A stretch of DNA of 39,731 nt from Labilithrix sp. (GTDB taxonomy: Bacteria > Myxococcota_A > Polyangia > Polyangiales > Polyangiaceae): the NCBI GenBank assembly GCA_028287065.1, contig JAQBQJ010000132.1, positions 1 to 39,731 of the forward strand, given 5' to 3'. Positions 17,461-25,224 of this stretch are shown in pieces. The notes under the pieces are model-generated. The model was not told where the DNA came from and did not search any database. It saw only the letters and a program-made list of their open reading frames with translations. The position numbers and the translations under genes are program-made. The stretch's first letter is position 1. The number at the start of each line of letters is the position of its first letter.

Positions 17461-18308
17461 CGATCGAGCTCGACGAGGGCGCCGTCACCCGAGCGTCGTC
17501 CGGCCCCTCGCTGTACTACGCATCGGCGATGCCGACCGGCGGCGCGAAGGCCGTGCTCGCGGTGATCCCGGGCTACGCCGATCACGGCGCTCGCTACGCG
17601 CACGTGATGGGCGCGCTCGCGGAGCACGGGATCGGCTCCGTCGCAATCGACCTGCGGGGACACGGCCGCGCGCAGGGCGCACGCGGGTTCTGCACGCGCT
17701 TCGACGAGTTCCTCGACGACGCGCGCGAGCTCCGCCGCCTCGTCGACGCACGCGCGAAGGGCGCGCCCGCGCTGCTCTTCGGTCACAGCTTCGGCGGTCT
17801 CGTCGCGTCGCTCAGCGCGCTCGACGATCCCTCGCCATGGAAGGGCCTCGTGCTCTCCGCGCCGTTCTTCGGGCTCGGCCTCGAGGTTCCACGAATCAAG
17901 GTGATGGCGGGCAAGCTCGCGTCGCGCCTCTATCCGAAGCTCGGGCTGCCGAGCGGCCTCGAAGGCAAGGACATGACGCACGATGCGGCGAAGGCGAAGG
18001 CCTACGACGACGATCCGCTCGTCTTCAAGAACGCGACCGCGCGATGGTTCACCGAGGCGACCGCCGCGCAGCAGCGCGCGCTCGCCGGCGCACCGCGCCT
18101 TGCGCTGCCGCTCTACATGACGTTCGGCACGAACGACAAGGTCGCGAGCATGACCACGGCGAAGCGCTTCTTCGACGCGGCGGGCAGCGCCGACAAGACG
18201 TGGGATCCGCGCGAAGGCCTGTTCCACGAGGTGCTCAACGAGCCGTCGTGGAAGGACATCGTGGAGAACATCGCGCGCTGGGTGCTGGCGCACGCCAGCG
18301 TTGGGTAG
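17457..18308 (+). CDS. Alpha/beta hydrolase, monoacylglycerol-lipase-like
   Basis: This 283-residue serine hydrolase has the order expected of the hydrolase_4 / monoacylglycerol lipase group: the oxyanion-side IPGYADHGARYAHV, VAIDLRGHGRAQGARG, the nucleophile elbow FGHSFGG with Ser111, then Asp227 in FGTNDKVAS and His257 in LFHEVLNE. It has no signal peptide and is probably cytoplasmic, acting on monoglycerides or similar esters. The ATG overlaps the sigma factor stop by four bases, so translation is coupled. The last ten codons and the stop belong to a 30-bp unit that is repeated twice more downstream. Confidence 0.9.
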   Translation: MTIELDEGAVTRASSGPSLYYASAMPTGGAKAVLAVIPGYADHGARYAHVMGALAEHGIGSVAIDLRGHGRAQGARGFCTRFDEFLDDARELRRLVDARAKGAPALLFGHSFGGLVASLSALDDPSPWKGLVLSAPFFGLGLEVPRIKVMAGKLASRLYPKLGLPSGLEGKDMTHDAAKAKAYDDDPLVFKNATARWFTEATAAQQRALAGAPRLALPLYMTFGTNDKVASMTTAKRFFDAAGSADKTWDPREGLFHEVLNEPSWKDIVENIARWVLAHASVG

Positions 18309-18370
18309 GCGGTGCTGGCGCATGCCAGCGTTGGGTAGGCGGTGCTGGCGCACGCCAGCGTTGGGTAGGC
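18281..18370. repeat. Three tandem 30-bp copies spanning the hydrolase stop codon
   Basis: The unit GGTGCTGGCGCACGCCAGCG plus TTGGGTAGGC occurs at 18281-18310, 18311-18340 and 18341-18370, identical except for one C-to-T change in copy 2. Each unit contains the palindrome GCTGGCG-CA-CGCCAGC, so each can fold into its own hairpin. Copy 1 encodes the hydrolase C-terminus (VLAHASVG and TAG); copies 2 and 3 are untranslated. Confidence 0.95.
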
Positions 18371-18387
18371 GGCGGACGACTGACAAA

Positions 18388-18428
18388 ACGAGAGAGGCAG
18401 CACCGTCTCCGGCGCTGCCTCTTCTCGT
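18388..18428. terminator. Bidirectional terminator between convergent genes
   Basis: The arms ACGAGAGAGGCAGC (18388-18401) and GCTGCCTCTTCTCGT (18414-18428) pair with one bulge around a 12-base loop. AAAA lies upstream of the left arm and TTCT after the right arm. It lies between the hydrolase gene and the convergent lipoprotein gene, so it can serve both strands. Confidence 0.75.
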
Positions 18429-18446
18429 TCTATTGGCGTCGAGCGA

Positions 18447-19229
18447 TCAGGGACGGCAGGCGCCGAGATCGCGGCCCGCGCCGTCGAACGGCTTGCAGGT
18501 CTGACCGGCCGGGCAGCCCGTGTCGGTGGTGCTGCACAGCTGGATCTCGGTCGTCGGATCGACCGCGCCCGTTTTGCACTTCGAGCCACCCTGCTGGTAC
18601 GACTCGAGGATCCCGCACGCCTTCGGCACGCCCTTGTTGTTCGTGGGGCCGAGGTTGACGTGGTTTCCGGCCATCGCGTAGGGCGACGTCGTCATCACGC
18701 AGATGTCGCCGGCGGGGCAGCCGTTCTTGTCGTTGCACTCCCACGAGTTCGAGAAGAACCCGAGCTGGTAGTCGGAGCCGTGGACCGTGTCCTGCGCGGC
18801 GCAGCCGTTGTCGCCGAGCTTGCCGTCCGCGCAGAACGCGGGCGGGAACTTGCCGGCGAAGGCTCCGCCGTCCGCGATGCCCGGGTTGCAGCACGTCTGG
18901 GTGCTGGTGCAGTTCGCGAGGCCCGCGGCGCCGTCGACGCCGGCTTCGGCCTTGTAGAACGCGCAGAAGAAGCCGCCGGCCGCCGTGTTGCTGCGGAGGA
19001 TGGGCGCAGTCGCGCAATCGGCCGCCTCGCCGTCGGGCGTGGTGTCGCCGTCCTGATCCGACGGGCCGCCGCCGTCGCCGACCGGGCTCGTGTCCTTCGT
19101 GCCGGTCTCGGGCACGGGGGGCGTGGCCGTCGTTCCGTTGTCGGTCCCGCACGCGACCACGATGAACGCGCCGCTCACGACGGTCGTCGCACCGATGAAA
19201 AGAGCCAACTTACGGAATCGCTGCTGCAT
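18447..19229 (-). CDS. Cysteine-rich lipoprotein of unknown function (260 aa)
   Basis: It starts at ATG 19229 with AAGGAG six bases upstream (the GTG at 19232 is less likely). The signal peptide ends in the lipobox VVAC (Cys at about residue 27). An acidic Thr/Pro/Gly/Asp linker follows (about residues 28-65), then a globular domain with about 20 cysteines in motifs such as CTSTQTCCNPG, CNDKNGCPAGDIC and CSTTDTGCPAGQTC. The repeated CPAG-x-x-C resembles small disulfide-rich domains common in myxobacterial surface lipoproteins. No enzyme motif is visible. The role is unknown, probably on the cell surface. Confidence 0.85.
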   Translation of the reverse strand: MQQRFRKLALFIGATTVVSGAFIVVACGTDNGTTATPPVPETGTKDTSPVGDGGGPSDQDGDTTPDGEAADCATAPILRSNTAAGGFFCAFYKAEAGVDGAAGLANCTSTQTCCNPGIADGGAFAGKFPPAFCADGKLGDNGCAAQDTVHGSDYQLGFFSNSWECNDKNGCPAGDICVMTTSPYAMAGNHVNLGPTNNKGVPKACGILESYQQGGSKCKTGAVDPTTEIQLCSTTDTGCPAGQTCKPFDGAGRDLGACRP

Positions 19230-19301
19230 CACGAGCTCCTTAGGAAGAAAGCCACCACGCGTCGCCGGAAAAGCGAGCGGAGATCTCTAGCACGAGTACG
19301 T

Positions 19302-20438
19302 CTACGGCGCCGCCTCTTCGCGCGCGTCGTGCTCGCCGTCAGCGTCGCCGTCTCCATTGCCGCCGTCGCCGCGACGGCCCGAAATTCCACGCCAATCCAG
19401 CGGGCCGAAGATCGGGAGGACACCCCTGCGTGCGCGCCTCACGGTCTCCCACCGCACGATCGCGTGACTGACCAGCGCGGCGGTCGTCGCGAGCGTGATC
19501 CCCGCGATGATGTCGACGAGATAGTGCCAACGAAGAAACATCGTCGCGACGATGATCTGCGTCGCCGCGAAGGCCATGAACGGCCATGTGATCCGGAACG
19601 GGAACGCACGGCGATGAATGAAGGAGTAGATCGCGAAGTACGTCGGCGTGGCGGTGTGCAGGCTCGGGAAGATGTCCTTCTGGGAGCCGCCCGCGTCGAC
19701 GGTCGCGCGCACGAGCCGCCAGAAGAGCCCGCCCTCGAGCGGGTGCTCGAACTGCCCGGCGAGGTGGTGGTACGGCCCCCAGCCCGGCACGACCATGTAG
19801 AGGAGGTGCCCGGTGCAGAACACCAGGAAGATCCCGAGCGCGAAGTGCGCGAGCCGCAGCTTGTTCTTGCCGAGCAGCATGATCGGCAGCACGTGCGCGC
19901 TGAGAAGGAAGAAGTAGCCGAAGTAGAAGAACGCGAACCACTCGGTGGTGTGTGGCGTGACGTACCGATCCCACGCGATCGACGGCTCGTAGCCGAATAC
20001 GCGTAGATCGAACGCGAGGAGGTCGGCGTCGAGCGAGTGCGGGCTGACGGCGGGCAGGATCCAGCGGAGCTGGAAGTACGACAGGAAAACGCACAGGAAG
20101 AGCGTCATCCGGTACACGAATGCGTTCGCGAACGAGCCCTGGCGGAGGATGCCGCCGCGCGTGAGCGTGACGCCGATCGTGAAGCACACGACGTCGATGA
20201 CGACGGTGCGGACCGACTCCTCGCGTCCGGGGCCCTTCGCCGAGAGGACGGCGACCATCATCAGCGCGAAGTAGACGCCGATGAGGAGGTCCTGCGCCGC
20301 GAGGTTCTTGAGCAGGCGCGCGACGAACCCGCCTTCGACGTGCGCGGCGGCGCGCGTGGGGATGGCGCGCGCTGCGGAGGAGGGAGGGGGGGCGACGGAT
20401 AGCTCCTCGCTACGTCGTGGCTCGACGGGGTGCTGCAT
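19302..20438 (-). CDS. PAP2-family lipid phosphatase or inositol-phospholipid synthase-like membrane enzyme
   Basis: This 378-residue protein has about six membrane segments. The PAP2 active-site motifs are present: FPSLHTATP with His261, and FLRWHYLVDIIAG with His305 and Asp309. The first motif, usually KxxxxxxRP, is not obvious. The order and the large N-terminal part fit the PAP2_3 branch, which includes inositol-phosphorylceramide synthases, so it may transfer a phospho-headgroup between lipids rather than only dephosphorylate. That is inference. The tail is a Gly/Asp/Glu-rich hydrophilic extension. The gene lies 72 bases upstream of the cysteine-rich lipoprotein gene and in the same direction. 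Confidence 0.82.
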   Translation of the reverse strand: MQHPVEPRRSEELSVAPPPSSAARAIPTRAAAHVEGGFVARLLKNLAAQDLLIGVYFALMMVAVLSAKGPGREESVRTVVIDVVCFTIGVTLTRGGILRQGSFANAFVYRMTLFLCVFLSYFQLRWILPAVSPHSLDADLLAFDLRVFGYEPSIAWDRYVTPHTTEWFAFFYFGYFFLLSAHVLPIMLLGKNKLRLAHFALGIFLVFCTGHLLYMVVPGWGPYHHLAGQFEHPLEGGLFWRLVRATVDAGGSQKDIFPSLHTATPTYFAIYSFIHRRAFPFRITWPFMAFAATQIIVATMFLRWHYLVDIIAGITLATTAALVSHAIVRWETVRRARRGVLPIFGPLDWRGISGRRGDGGNGDGDADGEHDAREEAAP

Positions 20439-20538
20439 TTCGTCGCCGCGGGCTCCGCACGTGTCTGTTGCACGTTTCCGGCGATTTTGCAGGTCGCCCG
20501 CGCTGAAAACGGGTGCGTAAGATCCTGCGCAGACGGCT

Positions 20539-20850
20539 TCAGTAGTCGTTCTGCGCTCGTACGCGCACGGTGCCCGGCCCAGGCTTGAGCTTGGCGCAGC
20601 AGGCGAGGCGGTACTTCGGCGGCTTCGAGTCGATGGCGTCGAGGACGTCGAGCTCCTCGTCCTCGGGCGGAAGGAGCGACTCGGGGCCTTCGAGGACCTC
20701 GATGTGGCACGTCGCGCAGCTCGCGCTCCTGCACGAGAAGGGGATCGGAGCCTCGTGATCGTCGCAGAGGTCCGCGAGCGAGCCGCCGTCGGGCGCGGCC
20801 ACGGTCTTGGTAGTGGCTCCGTCGCTCGACTCGAACGTCACCGTGGGCAT
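20539..20850 (-). CDS. Plant-type 2Fe-2S ferredoxin
   Basis: A 103-residue electron carrier with the cluster ligands Cys40, Cys45 and Cys48 in SCRSASCATC and the fourth at Cys84 in RLACC. The spacing CxxxxCxxC plus a distant Cys is that of plant/adrenodoxin-type [2Fe-2S] ferredoxins; the DEELDVLD stretch resembles the acidic helix of adrenodoxin-like proteins. It is soluble and cytoplasmic. No obvious redox partner is encoded next to it. It lies 63 bases after the methyltransferase gene on the same strand. Confidence 0.92.
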   Translation of the reverse strand: MPTVTFESSDGATTKTVAAPDGGSLADLCDDHEAPIPFSCRSASCATCHIEVLEGPESLLPPEDEELDVLDAIDSKPPKYRLACCAKLKPGPGTVRVRAQNDY

Positions 20851-20913
20851 CCGGCCTCTTAGTCCGGGTGTGCGACGCGCGGCAAGTCCGCTGTTGTCGT
20901 GCTTGCGGGCGCG

Positions 20914-22167
20914 CTACACGCGCCTCAGCAGGAGCGCGTGCTCGGCGCGTGGCTTGTCGAAGAACGCCGCCACGGTCGGGCCGTGGAAATGCGGCCGAGC
21001 TTGCGACGCCCGGGCGACCGGCTCGAACGACCGGACGTGCGCTGCGGTGTCGGCGACGATCTCGTCGGCGCGGAGCGCGACCGGCTTCTCGCCTCGAGGG
21101 CCGCGCGGCGTGGCCGAGTCTGCGATGAGGAGGACGACCGGCGCACCGGGCTTCGTCACGCGTGCGAGCGCGCGGAGGAAGTTCGCGAGCTCCCGCTCCC
21201 ACGAAGCGCGTGCTTCGTCCGGGGTGAGGTGCTCGTAATGACGACGCGCTCCGAGCTCGTCCTTCGCGAGGCGCCGCGTGTCGAGGTCGAGCCAGCGCAT
21301 GCGGAGCTCGTGATGCGCGAGGTAGTCGTACGTCGCTACGTAGGGAGGCGACGTGATCACGGCATCGACGGAGCGGTCCTCGACCTTCGCGAGCTTGCCC
21401 GCGTCGTCGAGGAGCACGCGTGCGCGCGGCGCGGGCGTGGGCAGCTGCCCGGCGAACTCCAGGAAGCGCTGCGCGAGCTCCTCGGTCTTTCGCACGAACA
21501 GTCGCGCGGGGTAGCCGGCGCTCACGCGCTTCTCCATCGGCTCGTCGGACGTGTCGCCGCGCTTCGCGCTCAGCTTCACGAGGATCGACGAGAACACGAG
21601 CTGCAGATCGGGGCGTGCCTCGGGCGGTGCCTTCTCGATGCCCGCGCGAATGCCGTCGAGCTCGAGCAGCACGTGCGGCGCGAACACCGACACGTCCTCT
21701 TGCGGGAGCCGACGGGTGGCGCCGAGCTTCGCCTTGCGCCGTGCATCGGCGAACGCGGCTACCTCGGTCGCGGCCGCGACGAGCGCCGCGGTCGTCTCCG
21801 GCTTCCGCGGATAGGTCTTCGCGCGCGCGAGCATGACGGCGAGCGGATTGAGATCGGTGCCGAGGGCATCGCGCCCGGCGAGCATTGCCTCGATGAGGAT
21901 GGTGCCCGAGCCGCAGAACGGATCGAGCACGAGGCCGCGCGCGGGCGCGAACGCATCGACGAGCCGGCGCGCGGTGACGGGATGGGCGCGCGCGGGATAC
22001 GCGTGGAAGCCGTGGACGTGGGCGCGATCGGGCGCGTCCGCCTCGGAGGTGGGCGCGACATCGACGGCGTGCGCGAGCTTCTCGCTCGCGCGCTCGTCGC
22101 CGCCGCGATCGATCTCGCCACCGACGTTGGTGAGCGAGCGACGGCGCTTGATCGGCTCGTCGGTCAT
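20914..22167 (-). CDS. Solitary DNA methyltransferase (N4/N6 amino type)
   Basis: From ATG 22167 this 417-residue protein has the SAM-binding motif LDPFCGSGTILIEA (Asp82 region) and, about 190 residues later, the catalytic ITSPPY (about residue 272), the pattern of amino-DNA methyltransferases making N4-methylcytosine or N6-methyladenine. FHAYPARAHP before motif I resembles the H-x-YPA-K/R segment in some orphan DNA methylases. The DPFCGSGTILIEA wording also occurs in TRM11-like RNA methyltransferases, so an RNA target is possible, but no THUMP domain is present. No restriction nuclease is adjacent. Its ATG overlaps the stop of the zinc-ribbon gene (ATGA), so the two are translationally coupled. 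Confidence 0.85.
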   Translation of the reverse strand: MTDEPIKRRRSLTNVGGEIDRGGDERASEKLAHAVDVAPTSEADAPDRAHVHGFHAYPARAHPVTARRLVDAFAPARGLVLDPFCGSGTILIEAMLAGRDALGTDLNPLAVMLARAKTYPRKPETTAALVAAATEVAAFADARRKAKLGATRRLPQEDVSVFAPHVLLELDGIRAGIEKAPPEARPDLQLVFSSILVKLSAKRGDTSDEPMEKRVSAGYPARLFVRKTEELAQRFLEFAGQLPTPAPRARVLLDDAGKLAKVEDRSVDAVITSPPYVATYDYLAHHELRMRWLDLDTRRLAKDELGARRHYEHLTPDEARASWERELANFLRALARVTKPGAPVVLLIADSATPRGPRGEKPVALRADEIVADTAAHVRSFEPVARASQARPHFHGPTVAAFFDKPRAEHALLLRRV

Positions 22168-22949
22168 CGGCCCGAACCGCGCGGGAACGCCGGAGTGGCG
22201 AGCTTCTTTGCCTGCTCCTCGTCGAGCTCGGCTTCCTCGAGGGCGCGGAACTGGTCCTCGGTGGAGTCGACGCGCACCCTCGACGTATCGAGCTCGGGCG
22301 CAACGCTGTAACGGACCTCGGCGTCGTCGTCGACGTCGATGCGCGTGCGCTCGTGCACCGCGAGCTGCGTGAGGAGCTTCTCGGCTTTGACGGGATCGAT
22401 CTTGAGCCGCGACGCGAGCTCCGCGACGGTGACGCCCTTCTTCGCATGCGAGGCGACGTCCTCGGCGGCGGCGAGCCATGCGCGATCGAGCGCTTCGTTC
22501 GCGTCGCCCTTCGCGCGGCCTGCGCGTGCGCGTGCGCGGACCGCGAACGCGGTGGGCGTGATCGCGAGCGTGAGCAGGATCAATTTCACGATGAGCCCGG
22601 CGGGCCATGCGGCGAGCGCGACGAGCGTGAAGAACGTCGCCATGATCGCGAAGAGCCAGAACGACGCACGTGCGCGCGCGGCGCGGCTCTGCGAGGCCTT
22701 CGCTTCACGGAGCGGCGTCATCGCAGCCTCGCCGCCGGCGCCGGCGGGCATGCGCGGCCCGCCGCACACACCGCACACCCAGGTCAGGCTCGCGCCGGAG
22801 CCCTTGGGCTCGACGCGCGCGATGGCGCTGCAGTGGGGACAGCGATTGGCCTCGCCGCTCGGCGTCCCGCAGCGCCCACAGACGCCGCCGACGACGGCGT
22901 CCGCGCCACAAGCCGAGCACCTGGCAGGCGAAGCATTCACGGAGGCCAC
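22164..22949 (-). CDS. Zinc-ribbon membrane protein with winged-helix-like C-terminus
   Basis: This 261-residue protein has two zinc-ribbon halves at the N-terminus (CSACGAD...CGRCG and CPHC...CGVCG), two closely spaced membrane segments (about residues 97-135), and a cytoplasmic helical domain containing GVTVAELASRLKIDPVKAEKLL, which resembles a winged helix-turn-helix. Together these suggest a membrane-tethered nucleic-acid-binding or regulatory protein. I do not know a named family. It is coupled by a 4-base overlap to the downstream DNA methyltransferase gene. A 140-base hairpin lies just upstream of its start. Confidence 0.75.
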   Translation of the reverse strand: MASVNASPARCSACGADAVVGGVCGRCGTPSGEANRCPHCSAIARVEPKGSGASLTWVCGVCGGPRMPAGAGGEAAMTPLREAKASQSRAARARASFWLFAIMATFFTLVALAAWPAGLIVKLILLTLAITPTAFAVRARARAGRAKGDANEALDRAWLAAAEDVASHAKKGVTVAELASRLKIDPVKAEKLLTQLAVHERTRIDVDDDAEVRYSVAPELDTSRVRVDSTEDQFRALEEAELDEEQAKKLATPAFPRGSGR

Positions 22950-22966
22950 CCTAGTCGGGATCTCGG

Positions 22967-23108
22967 GAGATTTACACGGAAGCTCGGAGCCTCGGAGCGA
23001 GAGGGAGCAGGGAGAATCGCTGCGCGATTCCCCCTGCGGGGGGAATCGCGCCAGCGATTCTTCCCGCTCGGTCTCGCTTCCGAGCCTCCGGGGCTCCGTG
23101 TAAATCTC
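22967..23108. repeat. Long near-perfect inverted repeat (142 bp)
   Basis: The left arm begins GAGATTTACACGGA (22967) and the right arm ends TCCGTGTAAATCTC (23108); the arms pair with a few mismatches almost to the centre near 23036. Each arm also contains a smaller hairpin (GAATCGC-TGC-GCGATTC on the left, GAATCGC-GCCA-GCGATTC on the right), so the region can fold as one long hairpin or as a branched cruciform. It lies directly after the lolA stop and 18 bases before the next start, and may terminate or process the transcript. Confidence 0.88.
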
Positions 23109-23111
23109 GTC

Positions 23112-23816
23112 TTACGGGCGGACGACTTGCGTGCCCGGGGGCGGGACGAACTTGAAGCGGTCCGGGGCGATCGTCTCGTTGACCTTCGGGTTCTCGAAGT
23201 CGAAGCGGTTCCGGTTGCCCTGGCCGTCGACGATGAGGACGCGGCGGACCTGCGACGTGGGGCCGTCGATGTAGAAGAGGACCTTCTGGTACGCGGGCGA
23301 GGGCTGCTTCGGCGTGCCGACCAGCACCTGGCCGCCGGCGAAGTTCATCGCTGCGCCCTCGTAGAGCTCGAAGTTGAACGTGTCGGCGAGCTTGCCGCCG
23401 CCGACCAGGAACGAGAGCGCCGCCGGGTACTGCGACTTGTCGACGTTCTGCTCGAACATCTGCTTGTTCGCCGCCTCGTACACCTTGAGGACCGCGCCGT
23501 CCGAGACGACGCGGTTGTCCTTCGGCTCGGTGTACTCCCAGTGCATCTTGCCGGGCTTCGCGAACGTGACCTTGCCCTTCGACTGCTTCTTCACGTTGTG
23601 CGACTTGACGAAGAACTCCTGCGTGAAGTCGCTCGAGAACGAGGTCGTCTTGTCGTAGAAATTCTGGACCTTCGTGAGGACCTGCTGCGCCTGAGCCGCG
23701 GGCAGCGCCGTCGCCGCGGCCTGGGCCGAGCTGTCGGTCGCGATCATCGGGACGGACGTGACGGCGAGGCCGAGCAGACCAGCGAAGAAGAGCGACGAAA
23801 GGCGGCGGGGTTTCAT
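23112..23816 (-). CDS. lolA: Outer-membrane lipoprotein carrier protein LolA
   Basis: A 234-residue periplasmic carrier that moves lipoproteins from the LolCDE complex in the inner membrane to the outer membrane. It has a signal peptide (MKPRRLSSLFFAGLLGLAV, cleavage near SAQA-AA) and the LolA pattern: FYDKTTSFSSDFTQEF, GKMHWEYTEPKDNRVVSDG and VLIVDGQGNRNRFDFENPKVN. The length and order are normal. LolA suits the unusually high number of lipoproteins encoded in this window. It follows ruvC by 72 bases on the same strand and is followed by a long hairpin. Confidence 0.92.
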   Translation of the reverse strand: MKPRRLSSLFFAGLLGLAVTSVPMIATDSSAQAAATALPAAQAQQVLTKVQNFYDKTTSFSSDFTQEFFVKSHNVKKQSKGKVTFAKPGKMHWEYTEPKDNRVVSDGAVLKVYEAANKQMFEQNVDKSQYPAALSFLVGGGKLADTFNFELYEGAAMNFAGGQVLVGTPKQPSPAYQKVLFYIDGPTSQVRRVLIVDGQGNRNRFDFENPKVNETIAPDRFKFVPPPGTQVVRP

Positions 23817-23888
23817 GGTCGTTTCCGAGTTCTAGTAGATGGACGTAGGAGGGCCTTCGAATATTGCCGAAGGGCTCCCGCGGCAAGC

Positions 23889-24416
23889 TCAGCGATCCAC
23901 GCCAGCCCTGGAAATAGGGGCCCGCGTGCCCGGAAGGGCTCGCCCCTGGAGATGGGTCACTGCGATCGCCAGGGCGTCCGCGGCGTCCGCCGGGGGCGTG
24001 GCGGCCAGCCCGAGCATGACGCGGATCATGTGGGCGACCTGCGCCTTGTCGGCGCGTCCGCTGCCCACGACGGTCTGCTTCACGCGCGCCGGCGGGTACT
24101 CGAACACCGCGAGCCCGGCGCGCGACGCGACGAGCAGGCCGACGCCTCGCGCATGCGCGAGCTTCGACGAGGACGAGGCGTCCTTCGCGTAGAACATCGA
24201 CTCGATGCTCACCTCGAGCGGGACGAACTTCGCGAGCACGTCCACGAGCGCGCTCTCGATCGCGACGAGCCGCTCGCCGAGCGGCCCCTTGCCCTCGACG
24301 CTGACGACGCCGTGCGCGACGTGCGTCATGCGCGTGCCCACGCGGCACACGACGCCCCAACCGAAATGACGCGTACCGGGATCGAGACCGAGGACGGTGA
24401 TCCCCTGAGACGTCAC
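23889..24416 (-). CDS. ruvC: Holliday junction resolvase RuvC
   Basis: A 175-residue endonuclease that cleaves Holliday junctions together with the RuvAB branch-migration motor. The four acidic residues are in place: LGLDPGTRHFGWGV, EVSIESMF, and the pair in PADAADALAIAVTH. KQTVVGSGRADKAQVAHMI is a further family block. The start overlaps the yebC stop by four bases, a classic yebC-ruvC arrangement, but ruvA and ruvB are not next to it; lolA follows instead. Confidence 0.96.
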   Translation of the reverse strand: MTSQGITVLGLDPGTRHFGWGVVCRVGTRMTHVAHGVVSVEGKGPLGERLVAIESALVDVLAKFVPLEVSIESMFYAKDASSSSKLAHARGVGLLVASRAGLAVFEYPPARVKQTVVGSGRADKAQVAHMIRVMLGLAATPPADAADALAIAVTHLQGRALPGTRAPISRAGVDR

Positions 24417-25159
24417 GAGATCTTCGCGAGCTCTTCGTCGGAGACGTCGAAGTCGGCGTAGACGTTCTGCACGTCGTCGTGATCGTCGAGGACCTCGGCG
24501 AGGTTGATGAGCACCTCGGCGTCGCGGCCTGCGACCTGCTTCTTGGTCTTCGGGATGTACGCGAGCTGCGAGGCCTTCACGGGGACCTTCGCGGTCTCGA
24601 GCGCGTCGAGCACGACCTGGAGCGCATCGGGCGGCGTGGTGAGCGTCCAGACCTCGCCGTCGTCGGCGTAGTCCTCGGCGCCGGCACCGACGGCGACCTC
24701 CATGAGCTGGTCCTCGGTCGCCGCGGGCTTCTCGAGCGTGATGAGGCCCTTGCGATCGAACGCCCAGAGCGCGACGCCGGCGCCGCCGAGGTTGCCGTTG
24801 TTCTTCTCGAAGACCTTCCGGATCTCGGCGACGGTGCGGTTCCTGTTGTCGGTCGCGCCTTCGACGAGGAAGAGCGTGCCGCCGGGGCCGGTGCCCTCGT
24901 AGAGGACCTCTTCGTAGGCCGCGCCTTCCATCTCGCCGGTGCCACGCTTGATCGCGTTCTTGATGGTGTCGCCGGGCATCGACTGGCCCTTGGCGTCGGA
25001 GATCGCCTTACGGAGCCGCGGGTTGTTCATCGGTTCGCCGCCGGCCATGCGAGCGGCGACCGTCAGCTCCTTGATCAACTTCGTGAAGAGCTTGCCGCGC
25101 TTGGCGTCGAGCGCGCCCTTCTTGTGTTTGATCGTCGCCCATTTGGAGTGCCCGCTCAT
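24413..25159 (-). CDS. yebC: YebC/PmpR family protein
   Basis: This 248-residue protein matches the YebC/TACO1 family: MSGHSKWATIKHKKGALDA and GKLFTKLIKELTVAAR at the N-terminus, NNPRLRKAISDAK and YEGTGPGGTLFLVEGATDN in the middle. Members were described as transcription regulators and more recently as factors that help ribosomes through proline stretches (general knowledge); the many Pro-rich proteins of this genome would suit the latter. The gene is translationally coupled to ruvC through an ATGA overlap. Confidence 0.96.
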   Translation of the reverse strand: MSGHSKWATIKHKKGALDAKRGKLFTKLIKELTVAARMAGGEPMNNPRLRKAISDAKGQSMPGDTIKNAIKRGTGEMEGAAYEEVLYEGTGPGGTLFLVEGATDNRNRTVAEIRKVFEKNNGNLGGAGVALWAFDRKGLITLEKPAATEDQLMEVAVGAGAEDYADDGEVWTLTTPPDALQVVLDALETAKVPVKASQLAYIPKTKKQVAGRDAEVLINLAEVLDDHDDVQNVYADFDVSDEELAKIS

Positions 25160-25224
25160 CGCCGTCCACCCTAATTAAAGGCGCGTCGCGCGGCAAGCCG
25201 CGCCGTAGGTGGGTCGATCGGGCG

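Noticed and set aside
18281-18370. CRISPR-like array
   Set aside because: The units are directly adjacent with no spacers, and the first unit is coding.
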